Shown: positions 1-8,088 of the stretch, piece by piece | How positions within the stretch are numbered: position 1 is the first letter of the stretch | How the letters are laid out: every line of letters begins with the position of its first letter | Assembly (NCBI RefSeq): GCF_034119865.1 | Contig: NZ_CP139421.1 | Location: 2,480,001 to 2,544,000, forward strand | Source: Algoriphagus sp. NG3 | GTDB taxonomy: Bacteria > Bacteroidota > Bacteroidia > Cytophagales > Cyclobacteriaceae | DNA length: 64,000 bases | Direction of reading: 5' to 3' | Notes under the pieces: model-generated | Told to the model about the DNA's origin: nothing | Database searches by the model: none | The model's input: the letters and a program-made list of their open reading frames with translations, nothing else | Program-made: the position numbers and the translations under genes

Positions 1-1
1 T

Positions 2-1174
2 GCCTATGGAAATAACATCTACATCAAAAACATCCGGATCCTTGCAAACGAGGAGTTTAGCTATGGTATATCTTTGGATTCATTAGTCTCTCCATCCCCT
101 ATTTTTGATGGAAGCAATGAAGAGAATATTGTCCGGCTAAGCAACACAGGTAATCTTCCATTCTCGACATTTGTGTACTCTGCGATTGTGAACAATGCAC
201 CGGGACAGACATACATTGCCAGTGGGAACACCGTACAGCCCGGAGAAAGCTTTAACATTAGCACTCCCAACAATACCAGCCCAGGGGAAAACACACTCAG
301 GTTTGAGGCTTCTTCTCCAAATTTCGACCAAAACCAAGAGACTCCAAACAATCTCACACGACATGTGATCGAGGATGCCTCCACTATCTCTGTACCTTGG
401 CGGCAAAACTTCAACAACTCGGGCTCACTGACACCATGGCAGACTGTCAATCCGGAATCAGATGCTCCGGCATGGACACTTTCTTCTGTTTCTATGGGAG
501 AAGGACCAAATAATGTAGTCACCCTCAGCAGCCAATCCCAGGGTCAGACCTATTGGCTGGGTACTCCGGTCTTCGATCTCTCTGTCCGAAGCCAAGCAAG
601 TTTATTTTTTGATCTGGCAGCAGGGCAGGTCAGTCCTACCACCCGCTTGAAAGTGATGGCAAGCACAAATGGAGGTACTGACTACACAGAAGTATGGAAC
701 GCTACAGGCTCCTCGCTCTCCACTGTGGCGACAGGGGAGGCTAATCCTAACAGCCCGGGAGATTATGTGAGACGCTATGTAAACCTGAGTGATTTTGCAG
801 GGACAGGAAATGAGCAAGGAAGAGTGGCATTTGTTGTAGAGAACGGCAGCACTACTGACACGCCTATTTATCTGGACAATATAGAATTGTTCCTCAGTGC
901 CAATGAGGAGCCCGTGATTCCCACAGAGGGTATGGCAGTGATTTACCCAAATCCGGCCAGAGAGGTATTTAATATAGCCTTTAACCTACCTGATTTCGAG
1001 GATGTAAGCATTCAGGTGATCTCAAGCACAGGAGCCTTAGTACAGGAAATAGAATATCCCGGCACCTTGAACCAGACGTATAGCTTTAGCACCCAGTTGT
1101 TCTCCAAGGGGGTGTTTATTGTGAAAATCAACAGCAACAGCATGAGGGAAACCAGAAGACTTATTATACATTGA
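2..1174 (+). CDS. T9SS type A cargo protein, C-terminal part (5' end outside window)
   Basis: The reading frame is open to the first base of the window, so the gene begins upstream and only about 390 residues are seen. The middle part (about 120 to 290 residues into the fragment) reads like a cleaved-adhesin/MAM-type jelly roll: an all-beta stretch with PWRQNF, ASLFFDLA, KVMASTNGG and IYLDNIELF. This module is common in secreted Bacteroidota peptidases and adhesins. The last roughly 80 residues form a type A T9SS sorting domain with YPNPAREVFNIAF, GALVQEI and GVFIVKI, so the product should be exported by type IX secretion and processed at the cell surface. The catalytic domain, if there is one, lies outside the window. 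A metallo- or serine protease is a guess from family habit only. It ends about 270 bases before the PASTA gene. Confidence 0.8.
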   Translation, partial: AYGNNIYIKNIRILANEEFSYGISLDSLVSPSPIFDGSNEENIVRLSNTGNLPFSTFVYSAIVNNAPGQTYIASGNTVQPGESFNISTPNNTSPGENTLRFEASSPNFDQNQETPNNLTRHVIEDASTISVPWRQNFNNSGSLTPWQTVNPESDAPAWTLSSVSMGEGPNNVVTLSSQSQGQTYWLGTPVFDLSVRSQASLFFDLAAGQVSPTTRLKVMASTNGGTDYTEVWNATGSSLSTVATGEANPNSPGDYVRRYVNLSDFAGTGNEQGRVAFVVENGSTTDTPIYLDNIELFLSANEEPVIPTEGMAVIYPNPAREVFNIAFNLPDFEDVSIQVISSTGALVQEIEYPGTLNQTYSFSTQLFSKGVFIVKINSNSMRETRRLIIH

Positions 1175-1325
1175 TTTTCCTTAATTAAAACCTCGGGCAG
1201 TCGATTGAATTTCAATCGGTAGATACTTATGAAATGAAACCTTACTTTTCGGTTAAACCCGCATTTCCTTCTTTTGTGGGCTTAAGGTTTGCAGGATAAT
1301 TGAATAAAAAAGACTAGGAATTCCT

Positions 1326-1348
1326 CTTCGGCTTATTTTTTGCCGAAG
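1326..1348. terminator. stem-loop after the T9SS cargo gene
   Basis: A perfect 7-bp stem, CTTCGGC (1326-1332) and GCCGAAG (1342-1348), encloses a T-rich 9-base loop about 150 bases after the stop codon. No clear T-run follows on either strand, so termination is only an inference. It could equally be a small palindromic repeat. Confidence 0.3.
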
Positions 1349-1376
1349 GGATTTATGGTATTAGGATAAGCCTTCG

Positions 1377-1407
1377 TTGTAAGGATTGATTTTCCCGCTT
1401 ATCTTTA
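1377..1407 (+). promoter_or_regulatory. candidate Bacteroidota promoter for the PASTA gene
   Basis: TTGT at 1377-1380, a 19-base spacer and TATCTTTA at 1400-1407 resemble the Bacteroidota housekeeping promoter (TTTG, about 19 bases, TAnnTTTG), with the last G replaced by A. It lies about 40 bases before the TTG start codon. The match is by eye. Confidence 0.3.
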
Positions 1408-1447
1408 ACTATTCAAAATTTCTTAGGCATTACATTCAACCCTCCTT

Positions 1448-2188
1448 TTGAAAAAGATATTAATTAACCTCCTAGTGATCATTGGAATATCAGTTTTACT
1501 GGGTTTCCTCTTCCTGAAAGTTTATTTACCCATGTACACCAATCATGGTGAATCTGTCTCAGTGCCTGACTTGTCTGGCTACACCTACGATGAGGGAGTG
1601 GAAATTTTAAACCGTGCAGATCTGAAATATGAGGTATCCTTGGACTCGGGCTTCAATACGGATCTAAAGACCTACGCTATATTAAAGCAAATCCCACAAG
1701 CCAATGCGCAGGTAAAAACCGGTAAGACCATTTACATTACCTTAAACGCCAAGAATCCGCCAATGTTAAAAATGCCAAACTTGGTCAATACGCATTTGAA
1801 GAACGTGCAGGAGATATTGGCAAACATGGGACTAGAGAGAGGGGATATCGTGTATGTGCCTGATATCGCTTCCAATGTGGTACTGGAGCAAAAGTACCGG
1901 GGAGTAAAAATCACTGAGGGATTTGAGGTTCCTAAAGGTGCCCGGATAGACCTGGTAGTGGGCGATGGTCTGGGAAACCAGATTCTAGAAGTTCCTAATC
2001 TAAAAGGAATGGAGGAAGTGGATGCGGAATTCCTTATTCTGGGGTCTAGTCTGAGAGTAGGAAGCAAGTACTACGTGGATACAGATTCTGTGGGTATCGG
2101 AAAAATACTGAGACAATCCCCTCCAGCGAATACAAAAGTGAAAACAGGTGAAATAGTTGATCTTTGGATCGCAAAGGATAATTTTTAA
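1448..2188 (+). CDS. membrane-anchored protein with three PASTA domains
   Basis: The 246-residue protein has one N-terminal membrane segment (about residues 4-27) followed by three PASTA modules in the periplasm, at about 36-102, 103-173 and 175-244. Each opens with a V/MP(D/N)L motif (VPDLSG, MPNLV, VPNLKG). PASTA domains elsewhere bind peptidoglycan fragments at the end of Ser/Thr kinases or penicillin-binding proteins. Here neither kinase nor transpeptidase is attached. The start is TTG: the frame is closed by a TAG at 1424-1426 and there is no ATG or GTG before the hydrophobic segment. The next gene begins 5 bases after the stop, so this gene, the T9SS protein and the rhodanese probably form one operon. 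The biological role is unknown; a cell-wall-sensing or envelope scaffold role is inference. Confidence 0.85.
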   Translation: MKKILINLLVIIGISVLLGFLFLKVYLPMYTNHGESVSVPDLSGYTYDEGVEILNRADLKYEVSLDSGFNTDLKTYAILKQIPQANAQVKTGKTIYITLNAKNPPMLKMPNLVNTHLKNVQEILANMGLERGDIVYVPDIASNVVLEQKYRGVKITEGFEVPKGARIDLVVGDGLGNQILEVPNLKGMEEVDAEFLILGSSLRVGSKYYVDTDSVGIGKILRQSPPANTKVKTGEIVDLWIAKDNF

Positions 2189-2193
2189 ACTAG

Positions 2194-4032
2194 ATGTTAA
2201 GACCTCTCCATATATTCCAGGTGATGGGGCTATTACTGGCCTTGATCATCCCAACTGTGGCTGAGTGTCAATTAGTGGAGTTTGCTCCCATCCAACATCA
2301 TAAAATCAAGAACAACGACCTTTCTCCAGAAGAAAATTCCAGAATATCCCAGTACAATGAGCTACCGTTCTGGGATGATTTTTCCCAAGGGATAGACACC
2401 TTAAAATGGAGCATCAATGGAGCCTCCTATACAGAAACAATAGGACTGAATGCCCCTTCTGTAGGAATGCTGCTTCTCGATGGGGTAGATGCCAATGGCA
2501 CCCCCTATTCTCTCACCCAAACCAACCAGGGCGAAACAGACTTTGTGACGTCCAAGCCATTTGACCTGAGTAGCTTGACAGCTGCTGACAGTTCAAGCTT
2601 GTTCCTCAGTTTTTTCTGGCAAGCGGGAGGGAGGGCCGAACTTCCTGATGAAGGCGATCAGTTGACCTTACAGATTCTGGATGCCGAGGGTAGCTGGATT
2701 ACCATTTGGAGACAGCTAGGAGGCGTCAGTCTGGATACAGAAGTATTCACTCAGGAAATCGTGAAGATACTCCCTCCCTGGCAGCATGCGGATTTCCAGT
2801 TTCGCTTTTTAGCCGAAGGAAGACAATCAGGGCCATTCGATAGCTGGTTGATCGATTATATCTACCTCAATACCGGAAGATCCGAGACTGACCTGTCCTA
2901 CCTTGACAGAAGCTTGACCAGAACAAATGAATTGAGAATCGGAGATTATGGAGCTTATCCTTTTGCACTGCTGGAAGCCAATCAGGAAGGACTTTGGGGC
3001 AGGATCAAGAATGAGTTCTACAACCTGGAAAACCGGTTCAGAGCAATGGAATATTCCATAGTCATCAGGGATTCTTCCACGATGAGCTCTACTCCTATCA
3101 ACCTTAACACCCCTTTCAACCCAGTTCCCAACGCTTTGGAGCGAAGAACGTTTGAAAGCAGGGAGTTTGAAGAAATCCCCTTGCCCATTGGCGAAACCAA
3201 TCTGGAAATCATCTCGTCTATCACCTCGGGCGATGGACTCCTATACAAAATCGTAGCAGGGGACACCCTCTTCTACCCTAGCGTAAACTACGAGCTGAAT
3301 GATACGGTACGGACTTCATTTCCGCTCATGGATTACTTTGCTTACGACAACGGATCCGCGGATTATGCTGCCGGAATCAACCAGCGATCCGGTCAGTTGG
3401 CCGTGAAGTATTCCGCACCTGCAGCAGTGTATATCAAGGGCATTTCAATCAATTTCACCAATCCTAGGCAAGCCAATCAAGCTGTGGATATCAATGTCTG
3501 GAAAGACCTGGATCAGGAACCTCTCTTCACCCGTGAAGAGCTGATCCCGGTGAAGGAGGCAGGCCAGGAATTCCTCTATTATTCACTGGATACCAACATC
3601 CAGGTGGAAGGGGATTTTTACATAGGTTTTACTCAATTTACCAATGATTTTCTACATGTGGGACTCGACAAGGTGAATGATACCGGAGATAAGCTTTTCT
3701 ACAACGTAGTAGGCGCCTGGGCTCAAAATGAAGAGGTAAGGGGCTCTTTGATGATCAGACCCCACATCAGCGTAGAAGCACCTTTTGAAGAGATCTCCGT
3801 CCCTGGGGAAGAAATAAGGATTTACCCAAATCCGGTAGAGACCCAGCTCAACTTAGAGGGGGCTTTCAGTGAAGTCAGGGTCTTTGATACGTTCGGAAGA
3901 GAGATTTTTCTCGAGCGTCAACGTTCTTCCAAAGGAGAAATCATTAATTTTATCGGGCAGCGTCCTGGCATATATGTGTTAAACATGACCACCGAAGATG
4001 GTGTACAATCGTATAGAGTACTAGTTAAATAA
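2194..4032 (+). CDS. T9SS type A sorting domain protein, large exported protein of unknown function
   Basis: The 612-residue protein has an N-terminal signal peptide (hydrophobic core about residues 8-22, cleavage probably near AECQ) and a C-terminal type A sorting domain over the last 75 residues (IRIYPNPVETQLNL, VFDTFGREIF, RPGIYVLNM). Together these mark it for Sec export and then type IX secretion. The body is beta-rich and includes FWDDFSQGIDTLKW near residue 60, the opening of a concanavalin/MAM-like fold often seen in Bacteroidota surface proteins. No catalytic motif was recognised. It sits 5 bases after the PASTA gene and 4 bases before the rhodanese, so co-transcription is very likely. 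A cell-surface structural or adhesive role is inferred from architecture only. Confidence 0.8.
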   Translation: MLRPLHIFQVMGLLLALIIPTVAECQLVEFAPIQHHKIKNNDLSPEENSRISQYNELPFWDDFSQGIDTLKWSINGASYTETIGLNAPSVGMLLLDGVDANGTPYSLTQTNQGETDFVTSKPFDLSSLTAADSSSLFLSFFWQAGGRAELPDEGDQLTLQILDAEGSWITIWRQLGGVSLDTEVFTQEIVKILPPWQHADFQFRFLAEGRQSGPFDSWLIDYIYLNTGRSETDLSYLDRSLTRTNELRIGDYGAYPFALLEANQEGLWGRIKNEFYNLENRFRAMEYSIVIRDSSTMSSTPINLNTPFNPVPNALERRTFESREFEEIPLPIGETNLEIISSITSGDGLLYKIVAGDTLFYPSVNYELNDTVRTSFPLMDYFAYDNGSADYAAGINQRSGQLAVKYSAPAAVYIKGISINFTNPRQANQAVDINVWKDLDQEPLFTREELIPVKEAGQEFLYYSLDTNIQVEGDFYIGFTQFTNDFLHVGLDKVNDTGDKLFYNVVGAWAQNEEVRGSLMIRPHISVEAPFEEISVPGEEIRIYPNPVETQLNLEGAFSEVRVFDTFGREIFLERQRSSKGEIINFIGQRPGIYVLNMTTEDGVQSYRVLVK

Positions 4033-4036
4033 TAAT

Positions 4037-4333
4037 ATGGAAGACATAACCGTAGAAGACCTGAAATCCAGATTGGATAAGAATGAGAAATTTGTATTTC
4101 TAGATGTTCGTGAAGAATGGGAATACGAAGATGACAACCTGGGAGCTAAGAATATCCCATTGGCAGACTTGCCATCAAGATTGGGAGAGCTAGAAAGTTA
4201 TAAAGACAATGAAATCGTGGTACACTGCCGCTCTGGGGCCAGAAGCATGAACGCGAAGAAGTTCTTGGAATCCAAAGGCTTTACAAAAGTCCGCAATACA
4301 ACAGGCGGAATCCTAGCTTACCGGAATTTGTAA
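4037..4333 (+). CDS. single-domain rhodanese-like sulfurtransferase
   Basis: The 98-residue cytoplasmic protein is one rhodanese domain, beginning ITVEDLKSRL with the LDVREEWEY motif near residue 25. The active-site loop CRSGARS places the catalytic cysteine at about residue 66, where a persulfide would be carried. The loop and length match the GlpE/PspE-type single-domain family, which moves sulfane sulfur from thiosulfate or persulfide donors to thiols. It starts 4 bases after the upstream T9SS gene and is probably the last gene of the operon. A physical link to the exported proteins is not obvious. Thiosulfate:thiol transfer is family knowledge; the in vivo acceptor is unknown. Confidence 0.88.
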   Translation: MEDITVEDLKSRLDKNEKFVFLDVREEWEYEDDNLGAKNIPLADLPSRLGELESYKDNEIVVHCRSGARSMNAKKFLESKGFTKVRNTTGGILAYRNL

Positions 4334-4400
4334 AACAGCACTACCGGATGTTCATTTCATCCACCCCGACAGGCCCAATGTATGGAGTCTCGGGCTTTTA

Positions 4401-4440
4401 GAAGGGGTAGAAATCCGGCCTGGCCGATCTCTACCCCTTC
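4401..4440. terminator. strong hairpin between convergent genes
   Basis: An 11-bp perfect inverted repeat, GAAGGGGTAGA (4401-4411) and TCTACCCCTTC (4430-4440), carries a GGCC-rich 18-base loop. A weaker 5-bp stem followed by CTTTT lies just before it (4365-4399). It sits between the rhodanese gene and the oppositely oriented M50 gene, so a bidirectional terminator is the natural reading, although the T-run is short. Confidence 0.5.
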
Positions 4441-4441
4441 C

Positions 4442-4541
4442 TATTTAGGGCATGCTGAAAAACGCAATAATAGATTAAAAGCTATCATTTTGATTGACTA
4501 GCTCATTTTCATTCTAAGGTTTTTTCAGCAAGGCCTATTTA
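4442..4541. mobile_element. MITE-like insertion with terminal inverted repeats and target duplication
   Basis: An 88-bp non-coding core (4448-4535) is bounded by imperfect 15-bp terminal inverted repeats: GGGCATGCTGAAAAA on the left, and on the right TTTTTCAGCAAGGCC, whose complement matches at 13 of 15 positions. The core is flanked on both sides by the direct repeat TATTTA (4442-4447 and 4536-4541), as expected for a target-site duplication made by a transposase. There is no coding capacity. It is most simply a non-autonomous element mobilised by an insertion sequence elsewhere in the genome. The parent family cannot be named from this window. Confidence 0.6.
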
Positions 4542-4632
4542 TAATTAACAGTCCCGCAGGTCTAACTTAAGGAGACCATTTCCCCACCGCTTACTGGCTT
4601 GTCTTTTTTGGCGGGAAGTCAGAGTTGTTTTA

Positions 4633-5742
4633 TTACTTGAAAATAAAAGGTTCGGGGGAAAAGCAAAGGATAAACAATACGATAGCCAATATCCCCAATG
4701 CTTTGCGTTTTCCATCCAGCTGTCTGGTTCCTGTCACTTCCGGATGTCTCAGCCCCATTATCCTTCCCAGCAAAAACCCGTAAACCAACCAGCCATGGTA
4801 TCCTTCCACGTCCGGAAACAGAAATACCATTGCATATTGGATCGCAGCGATGCTCAATGCAAGGGTGATTCTACTCTGGATACCTAAACCGGACTTGGTG
4901 AAGCAGACGAACAGAAACCCTAAATACAGCGGGATATACAGCATCAGATCCTCAATAGGCGTAAAGGGGCTGATGAGTCCCAATCCTGCAAACCCCATAA
5001 ACAGGACATAAGCAACCAGGGAGATCTCTCGATGAACCTTCGGGAAAAGCCCGAAAATCACATGCCCACCATCTAGTTGGCCGATAGGCAGCAGGTTCAG
5101 GGCAGTGAAAAACAGCGCCAAAAACCCCGCAAAAAGATATGGGTAATGGATCATTTCAGACATAGCCGGCATCCGCTCAGGATCCGCAAAGATTTGTCCC
5201 AGCCCCCAGAAGAGTAGATTGTTTCCCAGCTCAAACTCAAACACCCCTTCTTCAAATCCCTGGAAATCGGGGTCAGCATATTCTGGATGGACTGTATAAA
5301 TATAATCTGCCTCTGGAAGAGTCGTGAAACCATAGACAAGAACAACAAACGCAACCACAAAACCGGCCAGCGGGCCGGCTATGCCTATATCAAAGAATTT
5401 TTTACGGCTATTGACAAAGCCTTTCATCTGGATGACAGCACCGAAAGTCCCTATAGAAGGCATTCCGAGAAAGCCTAGCCATCCTGGAATAAAATAGGGC
5501 AGGCTGCACTTTACCTTATGATGTAAGGCAGTGAAGAAATGTCCCAACTCATGGATCAAGAGAATTCCTATAAACGAAAGTGAAAATGCGAGGCTTTTCA
5601 GAAAATACTCAACGGTAAGCAGGCTTTCTCCTTCACCTAAAACTGATTTGCCATAGACCCACTCCCCTCCCGCCAGCGTGGTGGCGATCAGTGTAAAAAG
5701 AAACAGGAGTGAATGACGGAAGTATTCTTTCTTGCTATACAT
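4633..5742 (-). CDS. site-2 protease family (M50) membrane metalloprotease
   Basis: The 369-residue polytopic membrane protein carries the zinc motif HELGH (His64, Glu65, His68) inside a membrane segment. The third ligand region, NLLPIGQLDGGH, has Asp224 as the expected ligand and matches the M50 pattern NxxPxxxLDGG. About eight or nine hydrophobic segments are visible. Family members cleave substrates inside the membrane, often anti-sigma factors or remnant signal peptides. This one lacks the PDZ domain of RseP and is closer in layout to the short plant and cyanobacterial EGY/YwmF-like type. The start codon overlaps the last 8 bases of the upstream HAD gene, so the two are co-transcribed and probably translationally coupled. 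The substrate is unknown. The FecR anti-sigma factor at 16-17 kb would be a speculative partner. Confidence 0.88.
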   Translation of the reverse strand: MYSKKEYFRHSLLFLFTLIATTLAGGEWVYGKSVLGEGESLLTVEYFLKSLAFSLSFIGILLIHELGHFFTALHHKVKCSLPYFIPGWLGFLGMPSIGTFGAVIQMKGFVNSRKKFFDIGIAGPLAGFVVAFVVLVYGFTTLPEADYIYTVHPEYADPDFQGFEEGVFEFELGNNLLFWGLGQIFADPERMPAMSEMIHYPYLFAGFLALFFTALNLLPIGQLDGGHVIFGLFPKVHREISLVAYVLFMGFAGLGLISPFTPIEDLMLYIPLYLGFLFVCFTKSGLGIQSRITLALSIAAIQYAMVFLFPDVEGYHGWLVYGFLLGRIMGLRHPEVTGTRQLDGKRKALGILAIVLFILCFSPEPFIFK

Positions 5743-6364
5743 TCCTAAAAAAGTCGAAAATAACTTCAGGCCCTGTTACGTGTACTGCCTGAATGCCTAC
5801 CGCTTTAGCCCCTTCCACATTTGCCAACAAATCATCAAAGAATATCACTCTATCCCCTGAGGTACCTAGTTCCAGCAACATTTTTTCATAGATTTCCGGG
5901 TGGGGTTTTGCCAGTCCCATCTCATGGCTGAAAAATACCCAGTCAAAGATTGGGTCAAAGTTTTCCAGCCCGTGATCATCCCGCAGGATTTGATTTACCG
6001 CCTGAATGTGTATTGCATTCGTGTTGCTGAGCACCCCAACTTGAAATTTTTTCCTCAGTTCTGAAATTAATTTCAGTCTTTTTTCAGGAATTTTCAGGAG
6101 TAGATTGTTCCAGAGTAGATCTACTTTTTCATCACTCCAGTCCTGCTGAAAGTAGGCTCTCACCTCTTGTCTGAAGGTAGGTGAATCTATTTTCCCCACT
6201 TCATATTCCTTATGAAAATCAGTGAGATAAAAGCTATTTACTCGTTCATGGTGCTCAGGTGAGAGTTCCTGAGTGATAAGTTGCATGGCTCTTTGATAGT
6301 CGATATCGATGATGACATTTCCTAGGTCAAAAATCAAAAAGTCTGCATCAGATGCATTCTTCAT
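5735..6364 (-). CDS. HAD-superfamily phosphatase, YihX-like
   Basis: The protein follows the HAD subfamily IA plan closely. Motif I is FDLGNVIIDID, with the nucleophile Asp in FDLGNV. Motif II is VLSNTN, the lysine motif is GLAKPHPEIY, and motif IV is FFDDLLANVEGA. The FDLGNV/IDID signature and overall layout match E. coli YihX, an alpha-glucose-1-phosphate phosphatase, so a cytoplasmic sugar-phosphate phosphatase is likely. The true substrate cannot be fixed from sequence. ATG at 6364 is preferred, because the longer reading to 6394 would need a TTG start. The 3' end overlaps the M50 gene by 8 bases. A tRNA gene on the other strand lies about 100 bases upstream. Confidence 0.85.
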   Translation of the reverse strand: MKNASDADFLIFDLGNVIIDIDYQRAMQLITQELSPEHHERVNSFYLTDFHKEYEVGKIDSPTFRQEVRAYFQQDWSDEKVDLLWNNLLLKIPEKRLKLISELRKKFQVGVLSNTNAIHIQAVNQILRDDHGLENFDPIFDWVFFSHEMGLAKPHPEIYEKMLLELGTSGDRVIFFDDLLANVEGAKAVGIQAVHVTGPEVIFDFFRNV

Positions 6365-6467
6365 TCGGAATAGTTGTTGTGAATTTGAATTCAAATATGT
6401 AACATTGCACTCCCAAAACCAAGGTTTATGGCACTATACAAGCCAAAAACCAGCGTTTTTCCCTTTA

Positions 6468-6541
6468 GGGCCTATAGCTCAGTTGGTTAGAGCACCTGAC
6501 TCATAATCAGGTGGTCCCTGGTTCGAGCCCAGGTGGGCCCA
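6468..6541 (+). tRNA. tRNA with anticodon CAT (elongator Met or Ile2)
   Basis: A complete cloverleaf can be drawn. The acceptor arm is GGGCCTA (6468-6474) with TGGGCCC (6534-6540, one G-U pair) and discriminator A at 6541. The D arm contains AGTTGGTTAGA. The anticodon stem CCTGA/TCAGG encloses loop CTCATAA with anticodon CAT at 6502-6504, and the T arm is CCTGG-TTCGAGC-CCAGG. CCA is not encoded. It is not the initiator type, because the first pair is a normal G-C. Elongator Met and the lysidine-modified Ile2 (TilS substrate) cannot be separated safely by eye. Confidence 0.95.
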
Positions 6542-6544
6542 CTT

Positions 6545-6579
6545 AATCCCTCTATACTTTCAGTGTGGAGGGATTTTTT
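6545..6579 (+). terminator. intrinsic terminator of the tRNA gene
   Basis: A 13-bp stem with two G-U pairs (6545-6557 with 6563-6575, core AATCCCTC/GAGGGATT) and a 5-base loop is followed by a run of T (6574-6579). It begins 4 bases after the tRNA, the textbook position for an intrinsic terminator. Confidence 0.8.
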
Positions 6580-6624
6580 GTTTTCTGCAACCCGAACTGC
6601 AACTTTAATCCATAATTTACCAAA

Positions 6625-6842
6625 CGTGCCGTTGGCACTTATTGCGGATTCACTAGCATTTCCCAACCCTGAATTTCGCTTTGCTGTATTCAGGGCGATT
6701 ACCTGTTGTGCCTTTGCCATAAACACGCTAATCAACCAAACCCTTCAAAATGATTTTTCTTGCCAAAGGCAAGGCCCGTAACTGCCCAGAATGCAATTCT
6801 GGGTTAATAAAGCTGATATCTTTTCAGAGTGCCAACGGCACG
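6625..6842. repeat. cluster of palindromes in the tRNA-araC gap
   Basis: The 490-base gap to the AraC gene has no convincing gene but holds five palindromes. GTGCCGTTGGCAC lies at 6626-6638 and its inverted copy at 6829-6841. CCCTGAAT...ATTCAGGG spans 6667-6695, CTTGCC-AAA-GGCAAG lies at 6759-6773, and CCCAGAAT-GCA-ATTCTGGG at 6785-6803. The outer pair form a 15-bp inverted repeat (6625-6639 and 6828-6842). They resemble the GTGCC-ARA-GGCAC hairpin of the three-hairpin repeat family found at 34.8, 44.2 and 59.2 kb, so this may be a decayed and rearranged member. Nothing further is seen from 6843 to 7070. Confidence 0.5.
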
Positions 6843-7070
6843 ATCAGTGTGCCTCTATTGCAATCACCATGCTTATGGCATTAGCGATTAAATCCACCTT
6901 TGACTATTCTGTATGGATAGGCCCAGGATCATGTTTCCTGCTAGAGACACAGAAGGAATAGGTGCATACTCTGGATAATCATCTACAAAAAACAGGTATA
7001 AAAGAATATTTGCCTTTAGTGTCTGGTATGTTCCTCCTTAATTCTCAGATAAGGAGAAAGGCCCCTTTAA

Positions 7071-7985
7071 TCAATTAAAAGCTTCTCTAAATTCCAGAGG
7101 CGTTTTATTGGTTTTCTGTTTGAACAGTTTGCTAAATGACTGAGGATATTCAAAGCCTAATTCGTACGCTATTTCACTGACGGTCATCGTAGTAGTGCTT
7201 AGTCGTTCCTTAGCATAATTGATCATTTTGCTTTGGATATGTTGTTGGGCATTTTGCTGGGTATGTACACGCAATAGACTTCCCAGGTAGTTTGGCGAAA
7301 TATTCAATGCATCTGCTACAGCCGTGACAGTAGGCACCCCTTTTTCAAGCCCCTCCTTTTTATCAAAGTACGATTGGAGGATATCTTCAAATTTTTCCAG
7401 AAGGTCATAATTAGACTTTTTGCGGGTGAAGAATTGTCTTTCATAAAACCTCTCCGCATAGATAAGAAGCCGTTCCACCTGGTTTACGATAAGCTCTTGG
7501 CTGAATTTGTCAATAGTGGATTGATACTCAGATTCTATGGTAAGCAAGATCTGCTCAATCGTTTTTTCTTCTTTTTCAGAAAGGAAAAGAGCTTCATTGG
7601 CCGCATAGCCAAAGAAGTCAAATGACTGGATTCTTTTAGCCAAAGGAGTATTCCACAGAAAATCAGGATGTATAAGCAAAAGCCAGCCACTGGGCGCTGC
7701 TTTTACTTCTTGATTGATTTCTATTTTCAGAAACTGAAGGGGGGAAATAAAGCTAAGCAAGCCCTTGTTAAAGTCGTACACCTGCTGCCCGTAGTTAAAT
7801 TTCCCATTGACATTCCGCTTAAGCCCGATGGAATAAAAATCCTGAATCCAACTGATCTCATTTTCTACAAATGGGTACACGACCTTACTGTAATCAATCA
7901 GGCTTATAAGCGGATGTTCAGGCTGGGGAAGATTACAAAGCGAGTGGAATTCTGCCAGCGAAAAAAGTCGAAATGTCTTGTTCAT
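7071..7985 (-). CDS. AraC family transcriptional regulator
   Basis: The 304-residue protein has a cupin-like N-terminal sensor region (about 20-170) and a C-terminal AraC/XylS double helix-turn-helix (about 205-304). The second helix pair reads TVSEIAYELGFEYPQSFSKL and ends in NKTPLEFREAFN, the standard AraC signature. It would bind DNA in response to a small ligand or redox signal. It lies downstream of, and on the same strand as, the SDR and NTF2/Atu4866 genes, with about 100 bases between. AraC regulators of this type often control a neighbouring SDR in Bacteroidota, so those genes are the likeliest targets. The ligand is unknown. Confidence 0.9.
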   Translation of the reverse strand: MNKTFRLFSLAEFHSLCNLPQPEHPLISLIDYSKVVYPFVENEISWIQDFYSIGLKRNVNGKFNYGQQVYDFNKGLLSFISPLQFLKIEINQEVKAAPSGWLLLIHPDFLWNTPLAKRIQSFDFFGYAANEALFLSEKEEKTIEQILLTIESEYQSTIDKFSQELIVNQVERLLIYAERFYERQFFTRKKSNYDLLEKFEDILQSYFDKKEGLEKGVPTVTAVADALNISPNYLGSLLRVHTQQNAQQHIQSKMINYAKERLSTTTMTVSEIAYELGFEYPQSFSKLFKQKTNKTPLEFREAFN

Positions 7986-8088
7986 AGTACTAATCTAGTG
8001 GATTGTGGAAAAACAACCTCGATAATCTGCCACGACCACATATTTACGTGGTAAAACACCCGCTCTCCCCAGGGGGATGTACCTGATA

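Noticed and set aside
6487..6781. Frames overlapping the tRNA on both strands
   Set aside because: They include the tRNA, its terminator and the palindrome cluster and cannot be genes.
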